Of a stretch of 64,000 nt of DNA, positions 1 to 8,772 are shown one piece after another. Each line of letters starts with the position of its first letter. The stretch's first letter is position 1. The stretch lies in NCBI RefSeq assembly GCF_019039105.1, contig NZ_JAHPIV010000007.1, positions 89,113-153,112 of the forward strand, written 5' to 3'. The position numbers were made by a program, and so were the translations under genes. The DNA is from Desertibacillus haloalkaliphilus. Its GTDB lineage: Bacteria > Bacillota > Bacilli > Bacillales > KJ1-10-99. A model generated the notes under the pieces. The model had not been told where the DNA came from. It saw only the letters and a list, made by a program, of their open reading frames with translations, and did not search any database.

Positions 1-830
1 CTTATGTAGCTGACATAACGTCCGAAGAAGACAGAGGAAAAGGGATGGGGATTATTGGAGCAGCGATTGGACTGGGCTTTGTATTTGGTCCAGCGACCGG
101 AGGGGTTTTTTCTGAAATTAGCTTAGCGATGCCTTTCTATGTGGCAGCAACCTCCTCTTTTATTACTCTTTTCCTTATCTTTTTCATGTTGAGAGAATCA
201 TTACCACTTGAAAGTAGGCAGAAACGTGCGAAGAAGAAACGATCACTGCGACTGGAACTTCAAGGTCCAAAGTCAATCCTGTTTTATTTACAGCTCTTTG
301 TCTCGTTATCACTCGCTGGCCTTGAAGCCACCTTCGCCTACTTTGCTGCCGAACGAGCAGGACTTGGACCTGTTCAATTAGGATATATCTTTATGATCAT
401 GGGACTTGTGGGTGCGATGATTCAAGGAGGTCTTGTAGGCAGGTTAACAAAGAAATACGGGGAAGGCGTTGTCATTCAAGCTGGAATTACGATTTCAGCG
501 ATTGGTTTTGCGTTAATTTTACTTATTGATAACTTTGTAACAGCGGCTATCTTTTTATCGATCTTTGGGATTGGGAACGGCCTCATCCGTCCAAGTGTAT
601 CATCGTTATTAACGAAAGAATCAACAACAGGATATGGAAGCACAACGGGCTTACTATCGTCGTTTGATTCGTTAGGAAGAATTATTGGTCCACCTTTAGG
701 CGGTTGGCTTTATACGTTTACCATTGGGATGCCCTACCTTTCGGGGATTTTCTTATCCGTTGTCGCCTTATTCCTGTATCGAATCTATGTAGCACGTTCT
801 CATCATTCATCATTGCATCAGCCAAATTAA
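1..830 (+). CDS. MFS drug exporter, C-terminal part (cut by window edge)
   Basis: The frame is open from base 3, so the gene enters from the left. The visible protein begins 'YVADITSEEDRGKGMG' and runs straight into 'GLGFVFGPATGG', which fits antiporter motif C (GxxxGPxxGG) in TM5 of 12-helix major facilitator exporters such as TetA- and multidrug-type proteins. Further hydrophobic segments and a basic central loop (RQKRAKKKR) after the sixth helix follow, as expected for the second half of the fold. The substrate cannot be told from sequence. A terminator follows directly. The family call is firm and the substrate unknown. Confidence 0.85.
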   Translation, partial: YVADITSEEDRGKGMGIIGAAIGLGFVFGPATGGVFSEISLAMPFYVAATSSFITLFLIFFMLRESLPLESRQKRAKKKRSLRLELQGPKSILFYLQLFVSLSLAGLEATFAYFAAERAGLGPVQLGYIFMIMGLVGAMIQGGLVGRLTKKYGEGVVIQAGITISAIGFALILLIDNFVTAAIFLSIFGIGNGLIRPSVSSLLTKESTTGYGSTTGLLSSFDSLGRIIGPPLGGWLYTFTIGMPYLSGIFLSVVALFLYRIYVARSHHSSLHQPN

Positions 831-838
831 CACCTACA

Positions 839-876
839 CAAAACCCTCGAGTCTGATACTCAGAGGGTTTTGCTTC
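839..876 (+). terminator. Intrinsic terminator after the MFS gene
   Basis: A 10-bp perfect stem (CAAAACCCTC at 839-848 with GAGGGTTTTG at 863-872) lies nine bases after the MFS stop and is followed by a short T-rich tail. It separates the exporter from the convergent small gene. Confidence 0.75.
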
Positions 877-883
877 GTTTATT

Positions 884-1006
884 TTAGCTATGACGATTCG
901 TTTTCTTCTTTTTCTCTCTCTTTGACGCGTTTGGAGTCCCTCCAGATCGTGAATGAGGGTTTGTTTCATTTGCATACTCTACAGCTTGCTCAAGTTTCTT
1001 TTTCAT
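884..1006 (-). CDS. Small Lys-rich protein, 40 aa, unknown
   Basis: I do not recognise this protein. The start is fixed by a clear GGGGAGG site seven bases before the ATG at 1006; a longer reading frame extends upstream but has no ribosome site. The 40-residue product begins MKKKLEQAVEYANETN and ends in a strongly basic tail (KREKKKKTNRHS), so it is soluble, charged and probably disordered. It resembles in size and composition the short basic proteins often found in Bacillus spores, but that is only a resemblance. It converges on the MFS exporter gene. Confidence 0.5.
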   Translation of the reverse strand: MKKKLEQAVEYANETNPHSRSGGTPNASKREKKKKTNRHS

Positions 1007-1214
1007 CGTAATGTCCTCCCCAAAAAGAAAAGTCATGTTGTTCTTTTTTAGGGTTACCGAATACGTTTCATTCACTCCTGACAAAAACTACATAGGTCGT
1101 ATAGACTACTGATGTGTATCTCCTCATTCAAGTGATACAAGCATTTTCTCTTTTGGTATATGAAGAAACAAAATGATGAATAATAAAAGATCGATATTCT
1201 ATACGGAGGTGAAT

Positions 1215-2060
1215 ATGTTGCGCTCGAAGAAAATGGCCAATAAGGTACCATATCTTTTGTTGGGTGTGATCCATTTGTTCATCCTTGTTTACACTTTTTA
1301 TAAAAGTAAAGATAAAAAAAGGCATATCATATTATTATTAAATTATATCGGCTTTGCTTATATATTTGATTACATTGTTGTTTCATTATATAGTGGATAT
1401 CAGTACCGTCCCAAATTCCTCAAACAAAAACAATTAGATGATATCCTTGGCTCGGTTTTATCTCAGTTTTTTTATGTTCCTGTTACCGCGTTATTTATTA
1501 CCTCTTTTCACTTAGGATGGAAAGTAAAACTGCTCTTTACTGTTTGCTTTTCCATGATTGAACGACTATTTATCTATTTAGGTATTTTTAAAAACAATTG
1601 GTGGAAAACAATGTATACATTTGTGTTGATTTTCATTTCTTTTATAATCAATGACATATGGTATCGCCAGCTAAAAAAAGAAAACCTATTCGTAACAACT
1701 ATATCATTTTTCAACATGATCCAAGTAACTTGGATGAACATCGTCTTTACGTTTGCTGTTTTACGACAATTACGTTATGGGTCTGATTGGTTTTTCTCCT
1801 GGAAGGAGCATTTTAGAGTTGCACCTGCAATTGGATTACTCATCTCACTGTTATTAGCTTGGGGAACACGTATCGGAAGTTGGAGGGCAAAACTGAAACT
1901 ACTCTGTTCGATGCTAGTTATCGATATGTTTTTAATGAAAGAACAATTATTAAAGGTAAAATCATTCCCCATCTTACTGACCATCTATTTGCTAATGATT
2001 TACTCAGCAAGTTATTTTAAGCGCTTAGTCTTTATTGAAGCAAACAAATGTAGATCATGA
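1215..2060 (+). CDS. Multi-pass membrane protein, CBO0543-like
   Basis: A 281-residue integral membrane protein. I chose the ATG at 1215 because GGAGGTGA sits just upstream; an in-frame ATG at 1173 lacks such a site. About seven hydrophobic segments can be seen, rich in Phe, Ile and aromatic residues, with short loops and a conserved-looking 'NIVFTFAVLRQLRYG' region near the middle. The overall look matches the CBO0543 family of uncharacterised Firmicute membrane proteins, whose function is unknown. It stands alone, converging on the molybdoenzyme gene on the other strand with only 14 bases between the two stops. Confidence 0.6.
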   Translation: MLRSKKMANKVPYLLLGVIHLFILVYTFYKSKDKKRHIILLLNYIGFAYIFDYIVVSLYSGYQYRPKFLKQKQLDDILGSVLSQFFYVPVTALFITSFHLGWKVKLLFTVCFSMIERLFIYLGIFKNNWWKTMYTFVLIFISFIINDIWYRQLKKENLFVTTISFFNMIQVTWMNIVFTFAVLRQLRYGSDWFFSWKEHFRVAPAIGLLISLLLAWGTRIGSWRAKLKLLCSMLVIDMFLMKEQLLKVKSFPILLTIYLLMIYSASYFKRLVFIEANKCRS

Positions 2061-2074
2061 TTGATGAACCTTCT

Positions 2075-3133
2075 TCATTCAACTTTGACATGGATCTTAG
2101 CTACTGCATTGTACCCATACCCTTTTTTATTCCAATGTGGTTCCTGTGGTTGGAGTCGTCCTTTTGAGTCAATTGCTCTTGACTGGATGGTGTACTCACC
2201 TTCCTGCTGGACCCTCCAATCGATTGACCACTTACACCATGTGTATCGATGAGTAGGATCGGTTTCAATCAATGCCTCTTGCCATGTATTCCCTTCATCA
2301 AAACTGATTTGAACGTTAGTAATTTCACCCTTCCCTGTCCAGGCAATCCCATGGACTCTATGAACACCATTTTTAATAATCGTATAATTCAGTGGATACT
2401 GGATCGTTGAATTCACATTTATTGTCGTCACCGGAAAAGGTTTCATTTCACCTTCGTTAGGATAATAAACATAATCATCGGTTTGAAAAGGGCCTTCGAA
2501 GGAATGGTCAATAACAGTAATATTTTTTAACCATTTTACAGATGCCATCGCATACCATTCAGGTACAATCAGTCGAAAGGGAAAGCCATGTTTATAGGGA
2601 ATGGTTTTACCATTATAAGCATATGCAATAATCGTATCCGGATGAAGGGCTTTCGCAAGCGAAAGGCTCCGTTGATAAGAGACCACTTCACCTGTACCTG
2701 TTTTCTCTCCAACATCCCAACCTTCGAACACCACTTCTTTGGCTTGCTTTGATAGACCTGTATATGAGAGCAACGTACTTAGTGAGACACCTTGCCATTG
2801 CCCCTGACTGATTGCTCCTTCTTCCCATTGTTCACCGTATACACGTGGATCAAATTTTGACCGTTTATTCCCTGCGCATTCAAGAACAACGGTTAAAGTC
2901 TTCCGATCCAAGCAAAAGAGTTCATTGTAAGTAAATGTATAAGGATTGATGACTTCACCTGTAATTGGGAGCGTATAGCTTTGCGGACCTAAAACTGGAT
3001 AAGAAAAATGATTTCGCCGAAAAAAATAATATGAGGGAATGTATTGCTGAGGTAAAAAATGAATAGGAGACTCTTGATTTTCCGGGTCAAGACTTTTTGT
3101 GATCAAGTATGGGTATCCTTTATGTGAAGGCAT
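2075..3133 (-). CDS. Sulfite-oxidase-family molybdopterin enzyme, cytoplasmic
   Basis: A predicted molybdenum-cofactor oxidoreductase of the sulfite oxidase family. The N-terminal two thirds carry the oxidoreductase domain with the Mo-binding Cys in 'VVLECAGNKR' and the downstream 'GFPFRLIVPEWYAMASVKW' segment. The last ~110 residues form the Ig-like dimerisation domain ('VHGIAWTGKGEI', 'ISFDEGNTW'). There is no Tat or Sec signal, so it should act in the cytoplasm. The usual substrate is sulfite or a related S/N-oxide; a haem domain is absent. GGAGTG lies nine bases before the ATG at 3133, so that start is preferred over the ATG nine bases upstream, which directly abuts the site, and over a TTG at 3160. 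Confidence 0.8.
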   Translation of the reverse strand: MPSHKGYPYLITKSLDPENQESPIHFLPQQYIPSYYFFRRNHFSYPVLGPQSYTLPITGEVINPYTFTYNELFCLDRKTLTVVLECAGNKRSKFDPRVYGEQWEEGAISQGQWQGVSLSTLLSYTGLSKQAKEVVFEGWDVGEKTGTGEVVSYQRSLSLAKALHPDTIIAYAYNGKTIPYKHGFPFRLIVPEWYAMASVKWLKNITVIDHSFEGPFQTDDYVYYPNEGEMKPFPVTTINVNSTIQYPLNYTIIKNGVHRVHGIAWTGKGEITNVQISFDEGNTWQEALIETDPTHRYTWCKWSIDWRVQQEGEYTIQSRAIDSKGRLQPQEPHWNKKGYGYNAVAKIHVKVE

Positions 3134-3648
3134 ATTCTTCATCACTCCATTAATCTCCAATAATAGTTTACTTATATTAACTGATGAAGAACTTTATTCT
3201 GTCCTTTTATCGTATAATCACCCTTTTGAAACTATTTATCCTTAGCAAATGTTTTTAAGACGCCTAAAGGGGAAAACCCCCTTTGGGCACTTACAACAAT
3301 GCAATGTGATACGTTAGCGAACCCCTTAAACGCCTTTTAATGAAGGCATTCTTAATAAACGCTTGAACTGTAAAGTCAATTTTTTTAGTAAGAATACCAC
3401 TCTAAGAGCTTCGAAAAACAATGTTGGGAAGAAGCGAAAAAGGATGTTCAAAGTGTATCCCTCCACATTGAAGTTATCATGTTTGCAAAAGCAAACATTA
3501 GCATTAGTATCTACCACATTTCACAATATCATTCTTGTCTCCCCTAAAAATTCGATACCTGACTACAGGAAGTATATACATATATAGACTTCTCTAGTTT
3601 TGGAGATAGTAACGTTAAATCATGATATGAAAGGAATGTTGCTATTTC
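3134..3648. other. 515-bp intergenic region with two hairpins
   Basis: No convincing gene is present; short open frames on both strands lack ribosome sites and protein-like composition. Two hairpins are visible: 3263-3287 (CCTAAAGGGG pairing with CCCC and TTTGGG) and 3332-3347 (GCCTT with AAGGC). Neither has a T tail. The region holds the divergent promoters of the molybdoenzyme and DUF3231 genes. Confidence 0.4.
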
Positions 3649-4653
3649 ATGGACGATAAGACAAAAATTCAATTAACATCTACAGAAATGTCCGGCTTAT
3701 GGAGTCAGTATTTAAATGACACACTGGCTACTTGCGTTAATACATACTTCCTCGAGAAGGTAGATGATCCTGAAACGAGATCGATTATAGAATTCACATT
3801 AGGTGTAGCCAAAAATAACTTGTCCATCATGGAAGGCATCTTTAAAAAAGAAGGATTTCCGATCCCGATTGGTTTCACCGAAAATGATGTTAATCCAAGT
3901 GCACCTCGACTCTTTTCCGATGCATTTATGTTAATGTATTTACGACATATGTCCATTCTTGCAATGGCTGCAAGTAGCGCCGCAATCGCTGTTGTTACTC
4001 GTCCAGATGTTGTTGATTTTCACAAACGTGTACTAAATAAATCAGTGAAGTTGCAAGACTTGACCCGCGATCTCATGTTGCAGCAAGGAACATATCAGAA
4101 ACCACCACTCATTTCGGTCCCAGACGAGGTGGATTTTGTCGAAAAACAACAATTTTTAGCTGGATTCTTTGGGAAAAAGAGATCGTTAACCGCAGTTGAA
4201 ATTACTCATTTATTTTTAAATGCACAAACAAACATGGTTGGGAAAGTTCTTATGACTGGCTTTGCTCAAAGTGCTGAACGTGATGACGTGAAACAATTTT
4301 TAATACGTGGAAAGCAATTGGCACAAAAACATATTGATATTTTTAGTGAAATCCTTCAAAAGGATGACTTACCGGTTGCTATGAGTTGGGATTCGTCTGT
4401 AACCAACTCCACAACCAAAGTATTTTCTGACAAGCTGATTATGTTTCACACGTCTGCAATGATCGCTGCTGGTATTGGAAATTATGGAGTGGCATTAGCA
4501 GCAAGTCCACGTAGGGATTTAGGGTTGAAATATGCATCGATGATCCCCGAAATTTCCTTGTATGCTGAAGATGGCGCCAATATTATGATTAAACACAAGT
4601 GGATGGAAGAACCACCACAGGCCGATGATCGTGATCAATTGATAAGAGGTTAA
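3649..4653 (+). CDS. DUF3231 family protein
   Basis: A 334-residue protein of the DUF3231 family, common in Bacillaceae and without a settled function. It is built of two related halves of about 160 residues. Each has a helical stretch of the type 'LWSQYLNDTLATCVNTYFLE' or 'HLFLNAQTNMVGKVLMTGF', then a Pro-rich 'PxPxxF/W..V..S..RLFSD' segment ('PIPIGFTENDVNPSAPRLFSD' and 'PVAMSWDSSVTNSTTKVFSDK'), then a hydrophobic helix with a 'M..RH/FHTSAM' turn. The fold is likely a ferritin-like helical bundle, but metal ligands are not obvious. A GGAATG site precedes the ATG. It is a single-gene unit. Confidence 0.8.
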   Translation: MDDKTKIQLTSTEMSGLWSQYLNDTLATCVNTYFLEKVDDPETRSIIEFTLGVAKNNLSIMEGIFKKEGFPIPIGFTENDVNPSAPRLFSDAFMLMYLRHMSILAMAASSAAIAVVTRPDVVDFHKRVLNKSVKLQDLTRDLMLQQGTYQKPPLISVPDEVDFVEKQQFLAGFFGKKRSLTAVEITHLFLNAQTNMVGKVLMTGFAQSAERDDVKQFLIRGKQLAQKHIDIFSEILQKDDLPVAMSWDSSVTNSTTKVFSDKLIMFHTSAMIAAGIGNYGVALAASPRRDLGLKYASMIPEISLYAEDGANIMIKHKWMEEPPQADDRDQLIRG

Positions 4654-5143
4654 ACCTTCAAAAGCAATTAGCCCTACTAATGCACAAACTAGATTTCCAG
4701 TGCACCATTTACATGGAATAATTCCATGGGAGTTTTCGTTGTGTACCCATATTCACGATTAGACCATTTGTCTACCTCCTCCTTTTTTTGATTTTATCCA
4801 CCATACTGGGGGCTCCTACCTGTTCCACCTTTTTGGCCACCACCATCTCCAATTATCCTTTAAGCGGCTGTCCTAAAAGGGGTTATCTACCTTTTAGGAC
4901 GATATCAATTTTGATCAAGTTCTTTATACTGACATAACAAATACGTTTTATTCTGCTTTTTCATCTCCTTGCAATAAAATTCACCCTTGTGATTTTTAAT
5001 GGGTTTGTGCCGAACAAGCCCCGCCGACTTACTTATTAAAAGAATGTTAATATTTTATTAATATATTACTCTAGTTTTATTCATCCAAACGTATTATAAT
5101 AAGTTCTTCGAGTTCTTTAATTTATTCACGGGTGGGAAATACA
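4654..5143. other. 490-bp intergenic region
   Basis: No gene of normal size is supported. A 24-codon frame on the minus strand (4774-4848 area) begins ATG after an AAAGGA-like site and would encode a basic peptide, but nothing else supports it. The region holds the hairpin listed at 4870-4900 and an AT-rich stretch before the next gene that probably contains its promoter. Confidence 0.4.
4870..4900. repeat. CCTAAAAGG-type hairpin
   Basis: An 11-bp perfect stem, GTCCTAAAAGG (4870-4880) with CCTTTTAGGAC (4890-4900), around a 9-base loop. There is no T tail. The same CCTAAAAGG/CCTTTTAGG core recurs inside the terminator at 60669-60719 and, in looser form, in the one at 13562-13610. Confidence 0.55.
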
Positions 5144-6523
5144 ATGTCTGGAAAAAAAATCCAAAATCAAAAAAGTGATACGAAATACACACTAAAAGAA
5201 TATCTACGCTTCCTTGTTCCTTCATTACTAGGGATCTTCCTTTTCATGGTGCCTTTAAGCTATCAAGGTGACGTCACCATTCCTGTTGCTTTTATGGCAA
5301 ACCAAGTAGAAGCACTACTTCAAGGGATTCTTCCGGCACTGATCACAATCATTCTCTTTTTTGTTGCCGTCATGACAACAATCGTAAGCACGTTTCAACC
5401 ACAATCACTGATGCGCTATCCATTGATACAAGCCCTATTTTTTGTGCAACCCATTTGGCTATACACACGCATTCTTGGACTTATTTTTGCAGTGATGACG
5501 TTCTTTCAGATCGGCCCGGAATGGGTGTGGTCGATGGACACTGGTGGGTTATTACTAACAGACTTAATCCCTATTCTGTTTTCTGTATTTTTATTTGCCG
5601 GCTTTCTCTTACCTCTCTTATTAAACTTCGGGTTATTAGAGCTGTGTGGGGTTCTCTTAAACAAAATTATGAGACCTTTATTTACGCTCCCGGGCCGCTC
5701 TTCAATTGATTGTTTAGCCTCTTGGATGGGAGACGGGACGATTGGCGTATTACTCACAAACAAGCAGTATGAGGAAGGCTATTACACGAAACGCGAGGCT
5801 GCGGTCATTGGCACAACATTTTCGGTTGTATCTATTACCTTTAGTATTGTGATTTTATCGTATATGGATTTAGAGCATCTATTTTTACCTTTTTATCTAA
5901 CGATTATCGTTGCTGGTTTTGCTGCGGCTGTGATCTGTCCGCGCATTCCACCACTATCACGAAAAAAAGATGAATATATGATCGATAATCCTCAACGAAT
6001 TTCAGATCATGAGTTACAAGATGTTTCTGTAGTAAAATTTGCAATTAAAAAAGCAGTGCAACGAGCCACTGCAAATGACAATGGCTTTGCTACGTCAACT
6101 AAAAATGGCTTAAAAAATGTGCTTGACATGTGGTTTGGGGTGATCCCTGTTGTGATGGCATTAGGAACCGTCGCACTTATTATTGCGGAACACACACCAG
6201 TATTTGAACTATTAGGAATGCCATTTATTCCAATCCTACAGCTCTTACAAGTCCCTGAAGCAGCTCAGGCTGCACAAACAATGGTGATCGGCTTTGCTGA
6301 CATGTTTTTACCGGCGGTGATCGGTAGTGGGATTGAAAGTGAGTTTACCAGATTTGTGATTGCGGCGGTCTCAGTTACGCAGTTAATCTATATGTCGGAA
6401 GTTGGTGGATTGCTACTTGCTTCAAAGCTACCAGTCACATTTAAAGATCTAGTGATTATCTTTTTACAACGAACGATCATTGTTTTACCCATAATCACTT
6501 TACTTGCTCACTTTATTTTCTAA
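5144..6523 (+). CDS. YjiH-family membrane protein (nucleoside-recognition/Gate domain)
   Basis: A 459-residue polytopic membrane protein of the YjiH family. It has about ten hydrophobic segments. The central part carries a Gate-type stretch, with 'GRSSIDCLASWMGDGTIGVLLTN' in the first half and 'GFADMFLPAVIGSG' in the second, each resembling the half-helix hairpins of nucleoside-transporter Gate domains. The transported substrate is unknown. The ATG at 5144 is chosen because GGGTGGG lies seven bases upstream; the GTG at 5132 is part of that site. A strong shared terminator follows. Confidence 0.75.
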   Translation: MSGKKIQNQKSDTKYTLKEYLRFLVPSLLGIFLFMVPLSYQGDVTIPVAFMANQVEALLQGILPALITIILFFVAVMTTIVSTFQPQSLMRYPLIQALFFVQPIWLYTRILGLIFAVMTFFQIGPEWVWSMDTGGLLLTDLIPILFSVFLFAGFLLPLLLNFGLLELCGVLLNKIMRPLFTLPGRSSIDCLASWMGDGTIGVLLTNKQYEEGYYTKREAAVIGTTFSVVSITFSIVILSYMDLEHLFLPFYLTIIVAGFAAAVICPRIPPLSRKKDEYMIDNPQRISDHELQDVSVVKFAIKKAVQRATANDNGFATSTKNGLKNVLDMWFGVIPVVMALGTVALIIAEHTPVFELLGMPFIPILQLLQVPEAAQAAQTMVIGFADMFLPAVIGSGIESEFTRFVIAAVSVTQLIYMSEVGGLLLASKLPVTFKDLVIIFLQRTIIVLPIITLLAHFIF

Positions 6524-6576
6524 AAAAGCTAAGGCTGCTTGCCACGTCTACATTGGCAAGCGCCTTAGCTTTTTTT
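6522..6576. terminator. Bidirectional terminator
   Basis: A long inverted repeat (AAAAAAGCTAAGG at the left arm, CCTTAGCTTTTTT at the right, with an inner CTTGCCA/TGGCAAG stem) sits between two convergent genes. It has A and T runs on both sides, so it can stop both transcripts. Confidence 0.85.
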
Positions 6577-6587
6577 CATATGAATTC

Positions 6588-7736
6588 CTACTGCAAAGGA
6601 ACATAGCCTGTTTGCTCGACGATCTGTTGACCTTGTTCCGATCGCATCCACTCAATAAACTTGTCAATATGCGGATGGTTATGGTCTGTCCTAGTGATTG
6701 CATAGAACTGATCGACAATCGGGTACGTTTCCGTTTGTATCGTATCCACCGTCGGGCGTACACCTTCTACCGCGATATGTTTAATCTCCCCACTTCCCAC
6801 CATTTCTCCTGAAAAATACCGAAACGAAAACCCAATCGCACTCGATCGGTTTCGATAATTTGTCGTTTCCGTAATAATACCACCCATGGCAGAAACGATA
6901 TCCTCAGAAGGTGGGTCCATTAACGGTTTACTGTTCATCATACTCTGTAAGGCCGATTGGCTTCCACTTCCTTCTGGGCGCTGAAAAGCACGAATCCTTT
7001 CATTTTTGCCCCCAACGTCCTGCCAATTCGTGATCTCCCCACTATAGATCCCTTGCAGTTGATCGATCGTTAACTCATCAACGGGATTTTTATGGTGAAC
7101 AAAAAAAACAAACGCTTCCCTCCCAATCGGTGTTAGTGTTAACTCAACACCAAGACGCTCTGCTTGCTCAAATTGCGTTGCTGAGGGTTCAGCGATAAAT
7201 ATAATATCTACGTCTGAGTAAAGGAGACGTTCAAAGGCGTTAGCCGTTTGACTTGAGACAACCTCACTCGTATGTAATGGATACTCTTTTTCAGGGTAAA
7301 CAGCTTGCACAAAGCCCGCATACACTGGATACAAAGCCGTCGCACCATCTAAAAGGGGCAAATTCTCCTCAATCCTATACATTGACTCCTCGTCAAGTGA
7401 AACAGCCTTTGTTTGTTCAGCAAACGGACGATACTCCAACAAATCTACATCTTGTGTACTGACGATTTCTAGACTCTCAAGATAACTTTGATAGGATTCA
7501 TACGTGATCACAGATACAATGGCCAAGATGATAAACGAAAACACGCCCATCCTTGAATCTCTACGTTTCATCTGACCGTAGATCGTCAAAATCACAATCG
7601 CGATCAATCCTATCGTTACTACTGTGACGAACGGAACATAAAACGACGGTCTGAGCATAATTGAAGCGATAATAGCGGCTATATACCCGACAAATCCTAA
7701 AACAATCACAACTAGAAAAGCAAATAATAGTTTCAT
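6588..7736 (-). CDS. Membrane-anchored PstS-like substrate-binding protein
   Basis: A 382-residue protein with three N-terminal membrane segments (about residues 2-27, 30-52 and 64-80) followed by an extracytoplasmic PBP-like domain. The 'FQRPEGSGSQSAL' loop is the oxyanion-binding signature of PstS-type phosphate-binding proteins, and 'SFRYF' and 'PIVDQFYAITR' are also typical. Unlike normal PstS it is neither a lipoprotein nor next to pstCAB. It may act as a sensor or an anion-scavenging factor instead of as a transporter subunit (inference). The start at 7736 follows GGGAGGGG; an upstream in-frame ATG has no ribosome site. Confidence 0.75.
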   Translation of the reverse strand: MKLLFAFLVVIVLGFVGYIAAIIASIMLRPSFYVPFVTVVTIGLIAIVILTIYGQMKRRDSRMGVFSFIILAIVSVITYESYQSYLESLEIVSTQDVDLLEYRPFAEQTKAVSLDEESMYRIEENLPLLDGATALYPVYAGFVQAVYPEKEYPLHTSEVVSSQTANAFERLLYSDVDIIFIAEPSATQFEQAERLGVELTLTPIGREAFVFFVHHKNPVDELTIDQLQGIYSGEITNWQDVGGKNERIRAFQRPEGSGSQSALQSMMNSKPLMDPPSEDIVSAMGGIITETTNYRNRSSAIGFSFRYFSGEMVGSGEIKHIAVEGVRPTVDTIQTETYPIVDQFYAITRTDHNHPHIDKFIEWMRSEQGQQIVEQTGYVPLQ

Positions 7737-7784
7737 TGTTTCCCCTCCCTTTTTACTCTTTGTCTTATCTGAACATTTCTGGCA

Positions 7785-7831
7785 TTGATTCATATCTGAG
7801 CTTCCTTATGGTAAACTATACCATAGTTTAC
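7785..7831 (+). promoter_or_regulatory. Promoter with overlapping operator-like palindrome
   Basis: TTGATT (7785-7790) and TATGGT (7807-7812), 16 bases apart, form a plausible sigma-A promoter for the nitrilase gene. A perfect inverted repeat, GTAAACTAT (7811-7819) with ATAGTTTAC (7823-7831), starts inside the -10 and would place a bound repressor on the RNA polymerase site. The regulator is unknown. Confidence 0.5.
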
Positions 7832-7864
7832 GAGTATTCTAGCACAGAGAAAGGGGCAGCACTC

Positions 7865-8626
7865 GTGAAAAAACTAACAATCTCTTTATTACACCTGTTG
7901 CCGGTGGCTGGAGACATTACATATAATCAAAAGCTCATCGAGAAGGCAATCAATGTCGCTGCTACAAAACAGGCTGGCTGGATAGTAACCCCAGAGCTAG
8001 CGACAAGCGGGCTGCAATTTACGAATGTAGTCGGGACGGATTGGATCAACGAGCAGCCGGATGAATGGTTGACACACCTATCTAAGGTTGTCCAGCAGGC
8101 AAATGCTACGCTCTTTCTAGGCTCTGCCGAACGCTCGAGTACTGGTCACCTCTATAATTCCGTCTATGTCATTGACAGACAAGGTAAGGTTATAGGAAAA
8201 CAGCGAAAGCTTTCAGCCATCGATCAGTGGTCCAGTCCAGGTGAACGGATTGAACCCATTGAAATAGACGGTATCAAAACAGGCATCATCATTTGTGCAG
8301 ATGCCTATCCGAGTGAAATCGCCTCGACACTTGCAAACAAGGGTACAGAGCTCCTGGTTGCTCCGTCCTCATGGGGACCTGGTCTGCACGGACCAACAGG
8401 TGAGTGGGAGCAACGATCATGTGAAACTGGATTGCCTTTATTTGTTTGTAATCGCACCGGTGAAGACGAAACCGTTTCCTTTTGGGAAGCAGAAAGCCTC
8501 GTCATTCATCATGACAAACGGCTACTCGCTCATCAATCAAAACAATCAGCATGCCTAACGTTTGACTGGGACGTTGATAAAAACGAATTGATCTCTACTA
8601 CATTTGATGTTGATCAACTTGATTAA
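7865..8626 (+). CDS. Carbon-nitrogen hydrolase (nitrilase superfamily)
   Basis: A 253-residue nitrilase-superfamily amidohydrolase. The catalytic triad can be read as Glu44 in 'VTPELATSG', Lys115 in 'GKQRKLSA' and Cys144 in 'IIICADAYPSE'. Such enzymes hydrolyse C-N bonds of amides or nitriles in the cytoplasm; the precise substrate cannot be assigned. The start is a GTG at 7865 preceded by AAAGGGG at a spacing of eight bases. An ATG further upstream lies within the neighbouring divergent gene's leader. The palindrome just upstream suggests dedicated repression. Confidence 0.8.
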   Translation: MKKLTISLLHLLPVAGDITYNQKLIEKAINVAATKQAGWIVTPELATSGLQFTNVVGTDWINEQPDEWLTHLSKVVQQANATLFLGSAERSSTGHLYNSVYVIDRQGKVIGKQRKLSAIDQWSSPGERIEPIEIDGIKTGIIICADAYPSEIASTLANKGTELLVAPSSWGPGLHGPTGEWEQRSCETGLPLFVCNRTGEDETVSFWEAESLVIHHDKRLLAHQSKQSACLTFDWDVDKNELISTTFDVDQLD

Positions 8627-8772
8627 TAAGCTTGAAGAACGTGTTTTATTGACCTCTATCACCCAAATTTATAAACCTTGATCTTTTACAACCCTTTTCG
8701 TTTCCTAGCATTGGGTAATTTTGTTATAGTTACAGTAGACTTTCACACATTAACTAAATTGGAGATGATCAT

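Noticed and set aside
3326..3587. Small genes in the gap before DUF3231
   Set aside because: Both candidate frames lack ribosome sites, overlap each other antisense and show no coding-like composition.
4774..4848. A 24-codon basic peptide on the minus strand
   Set aside because: Only a weak ribosome-like site supports it, and there is no conserved feature to confirm it.
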